The position numbers and the translations under genes were made by a program. A DNA stretch of 64,000 nucleotides from Pinus tabuliformis. Lineage: Eukaryota > Streptophyta > Pinopsida > Pinales > Pinaceae. Below are positions 29,201 through 43,183 of this stretch, in pieces (position 1 is the first letter of the stretch; every line of letters begins with the position of its first letter). The notes under the pieces are model-generated. The model did not search any database and had not been told where the DNA came from. It was given only the letters and a program-made list of their open reading frames with translations. The stretch is from the NCBI GenBank assembly GCA_031772625.1, contig CM062815.1, forward strand, positions 607,337,980 through 607,401,979. The letters are read 5' to 3'.

Positions 29201-29995
29201 TTCCTTGGGCATTGAGTGGCCTCAAAGGAACTGAGAAGGTAGCTGGCTGATAGAAAAGAAATAAATGATAGATATATGAGGAGTACCTAAACAGCCTCTC
29301 CCTTTTCAAATTCATGAACTGATCATGGATTTTCTCTGCTATGTAAGTTGCATAATCATATTGCACAGCTGGAGGCTTACCAGGGGCAAACATGGACAGC
29401 ATTGCCATTATACTTTCATCTACATCTTCCAGCCCCCTGAACCCTAGGACATAGCTAATTAGGTCCACCAGCATTCTGCCCAACTCATTCAGACAATGGT
29501 ACCCAATAGGAGGGGTTCTGACTGTTTCAGAGCCTGATATGACGAACAGTTGGTTGATTTTGATAATCTGGTCACTGGACAGCTTGATCCCTGTGTTAAT
29601 CAGATTCTGCATGGACAGAGGGGTCAATTTCTTGGCTGTATTGAAGTGCAGCATCTGGTTTATGCTCTCTGGGGTGATCTGGAACAGGACTAGGCCTGTG
29701 GGGCTTATGACTGCCCTTTGGCTGGGGTCATAGCATTCCTGGCAGCTGTAAATGAGCTCTGGCATTGGATTGACTTGGGGAAGGTTGTATATGGGCAAAT
29801 TTGACTCCCAAATCCCCAAGATATCTGCTCCACTAGGTGCTGGGCTCTTAGTTCATTCAGCATTAACACATTATACTTGGTTCCCATAGGAAACCAATCC
29901 AGCATTTGGTAGTCCATGTCTCCCAGGGCTTTCCATGCTAGTTCTTGGTGAGGTGCATTGATGGGCTTAATGTTTAGTGCAATAGGGGTCTCCAT
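26229..29995 (-). pseudogene. LTR-encoded protein, LTR2 copy (one frameshift)
   Basis: Same 1,255-codon gene as in LTR1. A single missing T near 29835 (CACTAGGTGC versus CACTATGGTGC) shifts the frame at about residue 54. The remaining ~1,196 codons are open from an internal ATG at 29819. One base is the only break, so this could be a real recent mutation or a consensus error. Coding changes relative to LTR1 are few, for example Thr for Ser near the C-terminal KFV-LQNR. Confidence 0.85.
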
Positions 29996-30590
29996 AGCTG
30001 TTCAAGTTACTAGAATTGCAAATAGACAGGTGGAATGGTGAAAACACAGTCTGGAGGCAATCTTCTATGGATACAGTTTGAGGTTTTGAATGTTGAAGGG
30101 GAATTCTCTCAGTAGCAATTGAAATACTACTGGATTCTAGTGATAGAACCTCTCTGTGGTGTGACTGAACTCTCTAACAGGGTGAATATGTCTATTAGCA
30201 ATTTCTGCCGGGAAAACGCAGAATTACAGAGGTTTAATGAGAATTGCAGGTTTTTAGAGCTCTGCCAGCGTTTCTTGGCCCTCACAGTGACAATGCTGGA
30301 TGAATGAAAGGGAATGAACGGTGTAAATCTAGTCTTTATGGTCCCATTATCCCTGTGAGCAATTTTGAGCTTAATGAAGGTCGTATGGAGGGCGAAATGG
30401 TCTAAATACCTGTAATTCGACGAGCAGAGGTTGAAACACAGGTGCACAGGTGCTTTTGAGGAGGTCGCCCGGGCAAATCAACTGGTTGGCGAAAATTCGA
30501 GCTCAAACGGTCAAGCAGAGCGCTCAGTAAAAACACAGTGTAAATGGTAAAAATACGGGAAAATTTGGTAAATATGGCTCATTTTACCAT

Positions 30591-30626
30591 TTGGCGCTTT
30601 TTTCTGCTGACGTCAGCATGACGTCA
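30591..30626 (-). promoter_or_regulatory. Candidate LTR2 promoter element
   Basis: E2F-like TTTGGCGC and the paired TGACGTCA sites (30608-30615 and 30619-30626) are conserved exactly as in LTR1. Confidence 0.5.
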
Positions 30627-32268
30627 TTGGTGGGTCATGGTGAGGTGGCAGCCCAGTCAGCAGTGAGGTGGGCCAATACATAAGCGGGTACGGGCAAGCA
30701 ACGACGTGGCGGTGAAGTAGCGGCGGGTAGGTGGCGGTTAACGTGCAGCGGTCACGGTTAAGGCCTTAACCGTTGCAGTCTCCCGGGGCGGTTAAGGTAC
30801 GGCGCGGAGGATGTCAGAGCGGGCTCCGAGATGGTTTAACGCCCGACGCGTGGAGGAGGCGTGACAAGGCGCAACGTCACTTCCCCGGAAGTTAACGTGC
30901 GGTCACGGGAGGCGCTCCGATATTGCTGTAGGCCGTCGGATCTGGTGGGCTTGATCCGACGGCTGGCGGAGGGGTAACATGCGCCTTTGATATTATGGGC
31001 GGAAAAATCAAAATTTGTGGGTTTTATGTGGGTTTTTTCAAATGTTTTGATTAAACCACAATGCGGTAGGATTGGGAAACGTGCCAGAGGCGGGCATTTG
31101 ACCTTTGCAAAGGTTTTATAGGCAAAATGGGTTTGGAAAGTGGGTTTTAGCAATGCAGAGGTGATTTGAAGGCAAATTGTCTTGCAGCAAAAGGGAAATG
31201 GGTGGAAAAGGTTCACCAAAGTGGCCAGATGCCATTTGGCCCCTTTTTTGAAAAATACACGGCTATTATGCCTAGGGGAGGGAATATACATAAGATTTGG
31301 GGTTTTATACACCTTAGTGTTAATACTATTAGGGGTAGGGGTAAGATAAGGGATGTTATATAGTAGAATTAGGAGTTAATATGAATGAAGGAGGGGGATT
31401 TAGAAAGGGAGTGTTAGTGATGGAGTAGAGAGGGAAAGAGAGGAAGTTAGTGATGCTCTTTGCTGTAATTTCATGGACTTCACCACTTTGTTTGCTGACA
31501 GATCGATTGCCTTGGCAAGAGACCTATGATACTTGTGTAATGGTGATCATATTCTTTCTGCAACCACAACTGCCTACCCAACTATTTTGCCTAGCATTTT
31601 TTGTTTCTTCTTGGAGGGGCACTTGAACTTGCAACCCTCAATTGCCTTTTCTTTTCTTTGGCTTTTTCCTCTTTTTCTCTATCTACTTCTACCCTTATGT
31701 CCTCCAAGGTCCCAGATTAAACTTTTGGGAACCTTTGCTTCTCTACCTAAGCTACTTGTCTGCCAAGATTAAGCTGTTTGGACAGACCTCTTTCTCTATT
31801 CTACAACTCAAAATTGAAACATGGCATGATCCAGATTAAACTGTTGAATCATCCACAAAAATTGAAATAAGGTCCTCAATACTTGAAACACTTACCCAGC
31901 TCTTGCTTTCTAGGAAATATGGGATCTTTGGGATACCAAAGCAGAGCATATTTGGCTTTTCTCTTGCCAATCATGAAATATGAAACCTATTACTATAGGT
32001 ATCCAACAGTGGCTCCACATGGGGATGGTTTTTCTTTTGAAAGACCAAGAACAGCAGGTCAGATTGCCTTGTTGCATGACTGCCCATCTTTGTCTTTAAA
32101 ATCTGCTGCATATAATCTGTCAAAAATAGTGTGCTTCTTTCTTGGAGAACCTCTGATTCTATCTGCCTGTTGCTGCTAGGTGCAGCATTTGGGAAAACCT
32201 CTTTATACAATTTAAATCACAAGAGAATATGTACAATTGCATATATACAATGAACCTCTGAATTTCTA

Positions 32269-35200
32269 TCATAGTGAACAGTCAAAATAGTGCTTCAGCA
32301 TCCTGCCATTGACAGGACCTTCATCCAGCTCAGTTATAGTCAAGCTTTTTAGGAAGTAGGTGTTATTACCTTGTACTGCTTGGACAGCAAATGGTCCTTT
32401 CCATAAAGAATCAAACTTCCCATGTTTTCCTTTCTCTTCTCTTCTTGCATCCCACTTTAAAACTTTGTCCCCACATTGAAATCTTCAGCTTTAGTTCTTC
32501 TGTCAAAGGCCTTTTTCAGTTTCTCTTGTAGTATCTGCACTCTGCTGAAAACTTGTTCTCTGGTCTGCTGTAGACAAATTATCTGGTTAATCCTTCTTTG
32601 CATGTCATTAGGCTCTGCTTGGCTTTCTTGTAGAAGTTTCATAACTGGCACTCCTAGTGATGAAGGAAATCTGGCCTCTAATCCATAGACTAACTCATAT
32701 GGGCTGGTCCCAATTGATCTTTTGGTGGTTAATCTGTCTGCCCATAAAGCATTTACTAGTTTCTTATGCCAGTTCTTTTTGTTCTCTTCCAGCACTTTCT
32801 TTATGATGTTTATCAGGCTTTTGTTTGATGATTCAGCGAGACCATTTCCTTGAGGATAGTAAGCTGTAGAATGGCCCAAAGTAATGTGAAATTTATGGCA
32901 AAAGTTTACCATCTTCTTGGATCTGAAGGCAGCAGCATTGTCTGTTATTATCTTGTCTGGGCAGCCAAATCTAGCCAGTATATTGTTCTCCAAAAATTGA
33001 ATGATTACTGAATCATTTGCTTGTCTGCATGGGGCAGCTTCAATCCACTTGGTGAAGTAGTCTGTTGCTGTTAGAATCCATCTGTGTTGTCCTGAAGATG
33101 AGGGGTGAATTTCTCCAATGAAATCCAAGCCCCATTGTTGAAAAGGTCTCTCTGTTGCAATGGGCCTCAAAGGGAGTGGCAGCAATTGTCTTTTGCCTTC
33201 AAACAGTTGGCACTTGTGGCATGATGTTGTGAATTTCTTCATATCTGAGAACATAGTGGGCCAGTAATAACCAGCCCTTAATATCTTGTCCACAGTGGAC
33301 TTCCAGTACAAATGTCCACCACAGTCTCCAGCATGGAATTCTTGCATAATATTGTCAGTTTCACTCTCAAGAAGACAGTGCAGCAAAATACCTTCATGGT
33401 TTTTCCAGAGTAGATTCTCATCTATCACACAAAATTTAGATGTTTTCATTTTTAGGAACCTAGACTTAGTTCTGGACAGTCCTGGGGGAGCACACAGGTT
33501 TTGTAACACATAACAGATATCAGAGTACCAGGGAGATTGTTCAAAGGCTACATTGATCTTTGGAGTCGCCAGCTCTGTTTCACTGTCCATTTGGTTGATA
33601 TCTAAGCTTGGAAATTTGCTTCTGTCATTAACTTGGCCAAACCTTGCCCTTTTATCAGCTTTGTAGGCTTTATTTCAATGTCAAATTCAAGTATGTTTGC
33701 AATCCATTTTCCTCTCCTTCCCTCTAAGTTTTCTTGTGTGAGAATGTCTTTGACAATAGGACTTGGTACATAAGCTACAACATGGGAGTAAAGGATGTAA
33801 ATCCTAAAGTCTTTGATGGTTTTGATCAAGGCATAGGCTTGTTTCTCCATTATTTGGTACTTTAGGGGGCATCCCTAAGAGCTCTGCTGAAAAAAGCAAT
33901 GGGCTTTTCATTCCCTTGGTCATCTTTCTGCAATAAAACAGCAGCAATAGTGTGTTGGGAGGCAAAGGAGAAAATGATGAAGTCTCTGTCAAACTGAGGG
34001 TTAGTTAACACTGGGGTTTGAGTCAAGGCCAATTTTATACTTTCAAAAGCTTGTTTTGCTTCAACAGTCCATTTGACCTTTGAATCTTTCTTTAGCATAT
34101 TGTTTAATAATCTGATTAACTCTGCTAAATTTGGGATAAACCTTCTCAAAAAGTTGATTTTTCCCAAGAATCCTTGCAGCTCTTTGACATTCCTTGGGTG
34201 AGGCATTTGTAGGATAGCTTGTATCCTATCTGGATCAATTCTTATGCCATCTTTCGAAATGATGTGTCCTAGAAGTTTCCCTTCTTCTAAACCAAATAAA
34301 GACTTCTTGGGGTTTAAGGAAATACCATATTTCCTGCATGTTATGAAGATTTGTCTCAGATGTTTCAAGTGTTCTTGGTCAGATTTTGAAAAGGGTGTAA
34401 GATCATCTAAGTAAATGACCAAGAAATCATGAATTTCCTTTGCAAAAGCAATGTCCATTGCTCTCTGAAATGTTGCCCCTGCATTTTTCAATCCAAAGGG
34501 CATCTTCACATACTTGAAAGTACCCCATGGGGTAGTAAATGCAGTCTTGTCTTGATCATCAGGGTGTACCAGGATTTGATTGAAACCTGAGAAGCCATCC
34601 AACAATGATATTCTTGAGGCTCCTACTACTCTTTGAAGGATGTGGTCCATTTTGGGTAAGGGATAATTGTCTTTGAGTGACACTAGGTTCAAATTTCTTA
34701 AGTCTACACAAAGTCTAATCTCACCAGTTTTCTTTCTTGTAGGGACCAAATTTGAAATCCACTCAGAAAACCTGATTGGTGCTATGATCCCAGCTTTGAA
34801 CATTTTTTGTAATTCCTTTTCAATGGAAGGAAGAAGCACAGGATTAATTCTTCTCAATTTCTGTTTGAATGGTTTTTGATCAGGCTTGAGGGGAATGGTG
34901 TGCTGGATAACAGAGGTATCATAAGACTTCAAGTCTTCATAACCCCAGGCAAAGACATCTTGGAATTCTTTAAAGAGATCAACATATTTGGGTTTTTGAT
35001 CAGGGGGCAAAGCAGCAGACAGCTTTATTATTTTAGGCTTGTCAGTGGTACCAATGTTACATTCTTCAATTGTTGCATCTAATGGCTGCATCTTTGGTTT
35101 CCTGGGGACATCATTTGAGTCAAAAATGTCCTCTAGTGGGGTAAGGCCTGCTGGAAGAAGATTGTCTTTGAGTTGTATGATTTCATCTTCAGCGTTGCTC

Positions 35201-38161
35201 AGCTCTTCACAGTCAATTTGGTGAATTTGCTGAATGTTTTCTTTGTTGAAAATGGTTGGACTGAGTAGTTGTTTTGCTGTCCTAGGTGACATTGGGTGGG
35301 CAGACTGTTGAAACTGTAATTGTGATTGACTTGCCCCATCAACTGTTTGAGATTGACTTGCTGTCTCAAGGTCAATATTTAATCCTGTAAACTCTTGTTG
35401 CAAAGTTAAAAAGTTGTTTATTTGCCTATCATTCTCAAATACTTGCCATTCTTTGACATTGTTTGGAATAGAAGGCCTATATTTGACTTCTGCTGTGAAA
35501 CAATTGTTGGGTTGTAGTGGGAATTTGAAGGTGCTGGCAAATGTTGCCAAGCTGTGAGCATGGAGATTGTGGCCCCTAGGAATCTTTGTGAGAACAAACT
35601 CGGAGAAAGTTTCTAGTATTTCAATTACAGCAGACCTATAGGACCTTAATCTTTTGTCATTGGTGACAAAATCCCCTTTTACTTGTTGAATTACTAGATC
35701 AGAGTCCCCCATGATTGAGAGGCTATGTGCTTGTAATGATTTTGCAATCTTGAGGCCTAGTAGCAGAGCTTCATATTCTGCCATATTGTTAGTGCATTTA
35801 AAGTTCAATCTATAAGCCCGGCCTTGTGCACAGGCTTTCTCTTTGTTATGTATCCATACTCCAGCTCCTGCCCCTAACTTGTTAACTGAGCCATCAAACT
35901 CTAGGACCCACAGACTATCTTGCTGGTCAGGAGATCTTAAATTCTTTTCATGGGATGGCCATGTGAGCATGAGTTGAGGTTTCTTTTCCCATTTGTCTCC
36001 TAGGATAATTTCATCATTTGTTTGACAATTTTTGACAACTAAAGGAGGGTGAATGGGTATTGTTGGGCTGATTGAAATTTGGCAGGTGCCACTTGTTTGA
36101 TCGATGTTTTGTTCTTGTATGGGTGTTTCGGTCTTAATGTCATTGCTTAAGGAACTTGTGCTGTCATTGAAAAGGATGAAGGAGTCTATGTCCGAGTGGA
36201 CAGCATATATTGGAAAATTTTGAGGCTTTTCTTCACTGCTGACCATATATTTCATGAGTGTTTCCCTATAAAGTCTCTTGGGTTGTCCAAAGACAGAGAT
36301 GGTTGCATATGACATGTCTAATTGCAGGGAGCCTTGGAGCTTGGCTCCCCATGATCTTGATAGGAGCATTCCATATTTGGGTGGGATATCAGCAACAACA
36401 ACATCCATTAGAATGGTTTTGTTGGGAATTGAACCAGGGACACACATAAATCCTTAATTAGGCCCAAGCATTTGACTTGACTAGAATCAAAAGAAAACAG
36501 GTCTTTGTATGGTCTTGTTATATCCAAGTTTAATCTTTCCATGACTGCTTTTGGCATAAGGTTGTGAGATGCACCTGAGTCAAACATTGCATTATGCAGT
36601 ATTTTATCATGAACATGCAAGCTGACATAAAAAGGCAAAACTCCTGTGACTACTGTTTTTCCATCTACCTCTGGGCCAAACAGTAATTCTGGAGTGTCAT
36701 CTAGCACATTTACATCATCTTTGTTGTTGGTGAGCTGAAGGGATTTTTTGATCTGTTGCTTATATATGTCATGCTTGGCTAGCTCTGAAAGGGGAATTGC
36801 TATCTTTAACTTGCCAATTTCTGTTCCTAGGTCAAAAGGTTTATCCACCTGAATTTTAGAGTCACGGATAGCAGTCCTTTCTCTGTTCATTGAATCTTCT
36901 TGTTGGATTTCATCTTGATTTTGGAGCCTGCCCCTCATGTTGATGTCTTGAGGGTAATGTTCGGATTTGGGTGGATGATGAGGTTGCCAAGGGTTGTTGT
37001 GGTGTGGACGGTATTCAGTGACCTCCTCAACCACTACTTCTTTTTAGGTAAGTTTGTTTTGTCATTAGGTTCAGTGACTAAGGTTTCTTTAGATTGCTGT
37101 TTCTCCTTTACCTTCTCAGGCTGATTTGCATTTACAGTCCGACTTCTTAGTTTGTATTGTTTATGGACTTCATAGACAGCAGTATCATACCCTTGTTTAA
37201 AGTCAAAAGACTCTCCTGATTGTGTTTGGAATGTTTTGTTTTCATCCTCCTCATGGTCTTCTTGTGTTAAGAAAACATGGCTTTTACCATCCAGACCTAT
37301 TAAGTTGATGTCAGGATCTTCATTGAGCTGATTAGCTGAGGAAGTTTCTGCATAATTTTCTTGAAAAGGGGGTCTGATATCTTGGTCAGCACCTGTCTTC
37401 CCTATATTGGGGTTCTGTGTTCTCCTAAAATTTGGGTTTCTAGGAGGATTGTTTTGTGGTGCCTCCCATGATGACTTTCTTTCAACTGATTCCACTCTTT
37501 CACCTAGTCTTTTCATGCTGTTTAGTATTGCATCCAACTTTTGATCAAAACCTGAGGGCTCTTCTTTGAAACCAACCTTCTTTTCCAGCTTTGCCCTGTT
37601 TCTTTTGGCAATTAGGTTGGCCTCTACAGTGACTGCAACTCTTTGGGCTTCTGCAAGGGTTGGAGGGTCTCTTTCTCTCAACTGATAGGCCATATCAGAA
37701 TCAAAACCATCAGGGAAGTTATAAAGGGCCAAATCAGGAGGGGGCCTTAAGTTCTGGGGAATAGCATTGTATATGTTGTTAAACCTAGCACAATACTCAA
37801 CAACACCGTTTCTTGGGGACCTCTTTTAATAGTGTTATATTCACCAAGTATATGGTGCGGATCTCTCTTTTTCTCCCATCTGTTGGTGAATTCCTGGTAT
37901 AGAACTTCAGGGGTTGCAATGGAATTTGCATTTAAGGATCTAAACCAAGTTCTGACATCCCCAGTTAAGCTTTGAACAAAAATTCTCATCCTAACACTGT
38001 CATCATCTATTTCATAGGTCTCAAAGTGGTCTTGCATCTTTTAGCATGCTGGATGGCTGTCAAAGGGCCATGGGAGTCAAAAATGAGAGTCTAGTTTGGT
38101 AGTCTTGGGGTAGAGCTGGAGCATTGGCTGGTATCTGCAGCGGTGCATATCTGTTAGCCAT
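32269..38161 (-). pseudogene. Gag-Pol polyprotein, copy 2 (multiple frameshifts)
   Basis: Same polyprotein as copy 1, in six main open pieces: Gag (37747-38037 and 37034-37732), protease (36408-37034), RNase H plus RT (33862-36447), Ty3-type RNase H remnant (33602-33850) and integrase (32457-33590). Breaks are mostly single-base losses in homopolymers: CCCCC to CCCC near 32470, GGGGGG to GGGGG near 33868, GGGG to GGG near 36424, GGGG to GGG near 36952, TTT to TT near 37014, an altered CTTTTGTAGG near 37043, an insertion near 37799 and two short A/T runs near 38040-38083. Domain order and catalytic residues otherwise match copy 1. It carries private amino-acid changes (for example N for D in TIFDKEN). 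Confidence 0.9.
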
Positions 38162-38752
38162 GTTTATGGGATTTATAGGGTTAATAGGAACAAATGGGAC
38201 AACAGGGATTACAGGTGTAACCGGGTTAAGAGGATGGGTAATAAGTGGGGAACTGGTTGAGGGAGTGTGTGCAGATGGTGAAGATGGGAGAGAAGGGCTG
38301 TGAGGTGTTGATGATGAGCTAGGGGAATTAGGTGTGGAACGGAAAAGGACTTTACAAGGAGTTGGAATGAGGATAGGTTGGTCTAAACTTATATCTGAAT
38401 CAGCAAGCTTCTCCTGCTTTTGCTGTCTCCTTATGTTCTTTGGTATGATATTTGGGTTATCGACGATGATGGGTTGATTAGGGTCAGGGTTTGCCCTAGT
38501 GTGCCTTGGGTTTCTTTTGGGAGCCAGCTTCTAAGTATTCTTTAGAACTTTATACAGAAAGTTTTGTATGTACAAGGACTAGGTAAGAATTCTGGAATGA
38601 CTATATATTTCTCAAAGCTAGTATGAAGTTTCCCTAGTTAGCTCTTCCCTAAAGCTGTCCCTGTGTTTACAGAAACAGTCCTAAGGCCTCTTGGCTAGTT
38701 TCAGGCTTGATGGTAGCTTTTGAAATAGATAGTAATTGAAGAAACCTTAGTT
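38162..38752 (-). other. Gag N-terminal extension and leader, copy 2
   Basis: Carries the same open 122-codon extension with the CTG at 38525-38527 and upstream TAG as copy 1, followed by about 220 bp of leader. Confidence 0.5.
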
Positions 38753-38770
38753 TCCCCAGTGGAGTCGCCA
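38753..38770 (-). promoter_or_regulatory. Primer binding site, tRNA-Arg type, copy 2
   Basis: Identical 18 bases to copy 1, 4 bp from the LTR3 edge at 38775. Confidence 0.75.
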
Positions 38771-38774
38771 TTTA

Positions 38775-41700
38775 TGTTAACACCCAGGTTGTTCCCTATG
38801 ACTCCCAAGGGAATACGGCCGGGGTAACCACTAACCAATCTTTGGATCACTGTTCCTAGCCAAACTGTGATCAGAGAGGGCTCTCTCTTTATGATTTGCA
38901 ACTGTTTTTAATAGGGTTTTAGGCTAGCTATTATGTACTGATTTTTTTTTTTGTTTTGTTTATGTTTTGGTTGATGAAACTCCTTTTAGATTCTATGATG
39001 TAGTTTTCAGAGAGGTTGAGTACCATTGGGCAATGGAGTCTGTGGCTATATGTGTTTGAAACTTTGAGATGAAAGATGGAACTTACAGGGCCATTTGAGT
39101 GCTTAATAGAACAGGTTTTTTGATTAAATGACTGGAAACAGGTAACACAAACAGTGAAAGCATTTAAGAATTTTCACTTGTTATCTATATGTTCCCAACA
39201 GACAGCTTTAAGAGGAGAAAACAGAGGTCTTAGGGGCAAAAATTGAATCCCTGAGAATGACTGTCACAGTAAAAGACACAGTTTTGAAATGCAGCAATTA
39301 AGAATTACAATTCTGTCACTGTATCTGAGGAAAACATGTATAATAGCTCAGTTTGAGTCCAGGGTAAACATGGTTAAATCCTGGACTATCCTTTCACCTT
39401 GCTATCAAGTGTAAAACATTTAAACAACAAAAGAGAACAAAAGACTCAAAAACACATAACAAAGAGATTTGAGAATACTTGCTGTTTTATGCAACACCCT
39501 GGAATCCTGTAACATTCATCTCTCACCACCATACATCAAATAACACCAAGCCTTGGAAATTCCATTCTTCCTTTGTATTAATTCTCTGAAAATATTACAA
39601 TGAGCTAGAGCTTTTCAAAGAAAATAACAACAACCCTTTTCACTGCTGTGAAGGGTGAATATATACTTGCGGTCATTTACAAAATATCTGAGTCCTGAGT
39701 TATCTCAGATTTTACTTTCTTACCAACTACTTAAGATATTATGGCCAAAATTAATGCAGCATTGACTACAGAGTACAGGCATTTTAATGCTCTGTCAGAA
39801 GATATTTTAGCCTTTGGAGACAGCTAAGTCGGTCGAAATATTCTGAGTAAATGCTGGAACATCTGTCTTTAATGCTTTGTACGCTGTGCTTTGGACTTGT
39901 CACCTGTGATTGTGACTGTTGCTTGTGGTGAGTCAATGGTCCTGCTGAGTTGGCTCAGCCTCTGCCTCTTCCCTGTAGTCTATCTTTTCCTCAAAACTGT
40001 ACTGTGCCTGCGCATGTATGCTTATTTGCCTGTAGAAATAGCGCTACTGATTCTGGCCTGACAGAACTGTTTGTGTCAAATTTCTCCAGGCATCCTGTGT
40101 GGGCAGTTGGTGTGCTAGGATTGCACCCAGAGTTTCATCTGCTTCTGTAAATTTGAAGAAGTTAGGTGGTGTATCAAACAGATGGTCAACTTCATTCATT
40201 AGGAAAAACAGGTTTTCCACCCTGTCATACATACTCTGCCCTGTGGCTGGCCCTGGCTCTGCTGAAGTGCTGGGTGGTTGTGCAATCTCTGCCACTGCAT
40301 GGGCATCAATCCTCTTGTTGTAATTGTCCAGGGTGAGCAGTCTTCCTACACTGCTTAAGATGCTGGGGAGGCCTCTGTTCTGCAGAGTCACGAATTTTTC
40401 CAGGAATCTATTGATCTCAGTTTGCATATCCTGGGTCCTCCTCTCCAATGTTCCAACCAAGTTCCTCAATGTAACGACTCTCTTTGCTACAGCAATTGCT
40501 TCTGTCCTGTTAGTGATTCCCATGACAGCTAATTGAGAGCTAGTCTTATAGTTCAGAGTGTTGATTATCCTTGTAGCAGCTTCTGGCATGTGTCCAAGGC
40601 TCGCCCTGGCTCTCTGTATTTCTTTGTTTGCTTTAGTGATGAGCACCATTTGCTCATCCATGGTCTCAATATATTGCCACTGTTTGGCAATGGACCTTCC
40701 AATGTTGCTCCATAGCACTGCTTTCATTTCAGCTGTCACCTTTTTCTAGTGCAAGCTCCTTCTCTAGTTCAGCAATTCTCCTCTTAAGAGCTTTTACCTC
40801 TCTGTCCTTGGCTGCCTCATTCTGTTTGCTCTTGTCAAACCTTTCATTTACCTTAGTCAAGGTTTTCTTAAGCTCATCCAGCTCTTTGATTTGAGATTCC
40901 ATGGCTTGGATCTCAGCTTGCAGCTTTTGCATGTCTAAGCTAGCAGCCTGTTCTGATGTTGTAGTTGTTGCTCTGCTGTGGATGGTGCTGTAGCTTCTGT
41001 TTGCTGAGGGGGAGGAGTAGTCTTTGGAGGGATTTCCTCAAGATTTATTATGACAGGAGGAGGCTGGGGGGGTTGGCCCTCTTCTCTTTGCTTCAGTGTT
41101 TCCTGTAGTGCTGCCTTTGCAGCTTCAGTTTGTCCCAGCTGGTCTGAGTCCTAACCAGCTCTTTGTATAGGGATACCAGCAGATCTGTAGCATCTTTCTC
41201 TTGCCTTTGCTGGGCAACTTCATCTGTCTGTGGGATGGATGGTGGCCGGGAGTTTGATTTTCTTTCTTAGGGCTGCCATGTCTGCATCCCTTATCTTCAG
41301 GAGCTCTTGGATGCCTTTGACATCTTTAGGGTCATGCCCTATCTCTATGATTACCTCTTCCAAGGACTTGATCCTATTGTCCTTGGCTTGTGATGAAGCT
41401 CTTTCTAACTCCAGCTGAGAAGCTGTGTTGTCCAGGCTGCTCTTTAATTTATAATTCTCCAATGTCTCATCTGCCAGGGAGGCATACACCATTTCACCAG
41501 TCTGCTTATGTAGTTCAATCTTGTCCATGGGGTGTATGTCTTTGGCAAGAACCTCCATGTTGGTTCTTAGATAGTCTGAGGTGGGACTGAGGCTGCAAAG
41601 TTGTAGGCATGAAGTGGCTCATTATCATTTTGCCTTCGCTCACATCGAAAGCAGACATGAGTCTCTGCTGGTTGCTAGGAGCTAGGTTCAACAAGTGATC

Positions 41701-42838
41701 GTACAGCTGCACTTTTATTGGATCACTCCTCCTTTTTATGTCAATGAATTGCTGTTTTATACTTGACTGCCCCTTTCTTGTTTGACCGAGGAGCTGACCT
41801 CTCCTCCCATTGTCATGTCATGTCCTCGCTGGATGAGCTGGCCGAAAGTTCTCCACTGGGTGGGCCCATGCCCATGGCTTGCCTTACTGCAATGTCCTCC
41901 TCTTGGAGTCATTCAGTCTCTGTCTCTTCTCTCCCCTGATGAAAGATGAGGTGTGGGGGTCTCTCTCTCCCTTTTCCTTGTCACATCCTCCTTTTGTGGT
42001 GTTTGGAGGACTGATGTGTCTATATTGGTGTCTGTCCTGGGAGGCACATTGTTTGAGGCTGCTGCTCAGTATTGCCAGGTTGATCTGTCCCCTTTTCCTG
42101 CTGCAAGGGCTGTTCACTGGACTGTGCCTTTTCTTGTTGCTGCCCCAGTTCTTGCTGTTCCATTTCTTCTTGCTGCTGTAGCAAGGTGTCCACTTGTTCC
42201 TCTGTCAATACAGGTGGCTGTTCCACCTGTTTACCTTTGTCTTTGCTTGCTGCCTGGATGTCTTCTCATGGTTTGCTGCTGTGCTGCTGAAGATCCAGCA
42301 GCTGTTCCACTTTGCTTTCTGTAGGAGTGGGCACCTGTGCACAAGTTTCCAAGTCAGTTTCCTTTTGTACATTCCTGGCTTCTTTCTCAAGCAGTTCTAC
42401 CTCAGTGAGTTGTTCTATTAGTGTACCCTCTTCCCAATCTAGTGCATTGGCATACTTTTCTATTTCCGGTTGTCTTTTATGTGCATAGTTGCCCAGTCTG
42501 TATCTAATTCTCCTGAGGGAATACTATGAATTGGGGTCATAAGGAATCCACTCAAAACTGGTCTGCAATCTGAGGCCTTCCACATGCTGTGTGCCTCTTT
42601 CCATCCTTCCTCTTTCTTGTTATACAGGAAGGAACCTAGCTGACTTCTTACCTTCAATGTGACTTCTTGTTTCTACTCTGAAAGTGAAGGTAATCTGAGT
42701 TCCCAAACTGCCTGAAATACTCCAGGGCAAAAAGCCTCATGGGGACATACCTTGGCAATCTAAATGGGTTCAATTCACAGCCATATAACCTAATGACTGT
42801 GTGGTTCTGGTAGAAGTACCAGTTGCCAATGTTGTAGT
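38775..42838 (-). mobile_element. LTR3, part left of the assembly gap
   Basis: Starts TGTTAACACC and corresponds to about the first 4.07 kb of LTR1 as read on the plus strand, then runs into the N gap. It carries many more one-base indels than other copies, with density rising toward the gap (about 41100-42838). That is typical of an unpolished contig end. Its LTR ORF stop is TAG instead of TAA. Confidence 0.8.
40044..42838 (-). pseudogene. LTR-encoded protein, LTR3 left copy (partial, frameshifted)
   Basis: The C-terminal part of the 1,255-aa protein in several pieces (40044-40739, 40729-40932, 41220-41558, 41515-41712 and others). Breaks include an added T near 40742, an added G near 41233, and losses near 41145, 41788, 41832 and 42050. 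The N-terminal part is lost in the gap. Many breaks lie in homopolymers next to the gap, so their biological reality is doubtful. Confidence 0.75.
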
Positions 42839-42938
42839 NNNNNNNNNNNNNNNNNNNNNNNNNNNNNNNNNNNNNNNNNNNNNNNNNNNNNNNNNNNNNN
42901 NNNNNNNNNNNNNNNNNNNNNNNNNNNNNNNNNNNNNN
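42839..42938. other. Assembly gap (100 N)
   Basis: Exactly 100 N, the convention for a scaffold gap of unknown size. Sequence to the left stops at an LTR position equivalent to LTR1 15216; sequence to the right restarts at an equivalent of LTR1 12174. The flanks therefore overlap by about 3 kb in LTR coordinates instead of continuing. Confidence 0.98.
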
Positions 42939-43183
42939 CTAGTCAGAAGATATTTTAGCCTTTGGAGACAGCTAAGTCGGTCGAAATATTTCTGAGTAAA
43001 TGCTGGAAAATCTGTCTTTAATGCTTTGTACGCTGTGTCTTGGACTTGTCACCTGTGATTGTGACTGTTGCTTGTGGTGAGTCAATGGTCCTGCTGAGTT
43101 GGCTCAGCCTCTGCCTCTTCCTGTGATATCTTTCCTCAAAACTGTGCCTGCGCATGTTGCTTATTTGCCTGTAGGAAATAGCG

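Larger units (their letters stand above)
24976..32008 (-). mobile_element. LTR2 (7033 bp), coding but ORF frameshifted
   Basis: Same termini as LTR1 (TGTTAACACC to ATCCAACA on the plus strand). It shares a variant set with LTR3 that LTR1 and LTR4 lack, for example GAGTCACG instead of GAGACACG, CTTTGGACTTG instead of CTTTTGGGCTTG, and loss of an A in CTATGAATAC. It serves as 5' LTR of internal region 1 and 3' LTR of internal region 2. Confidence 0.9.
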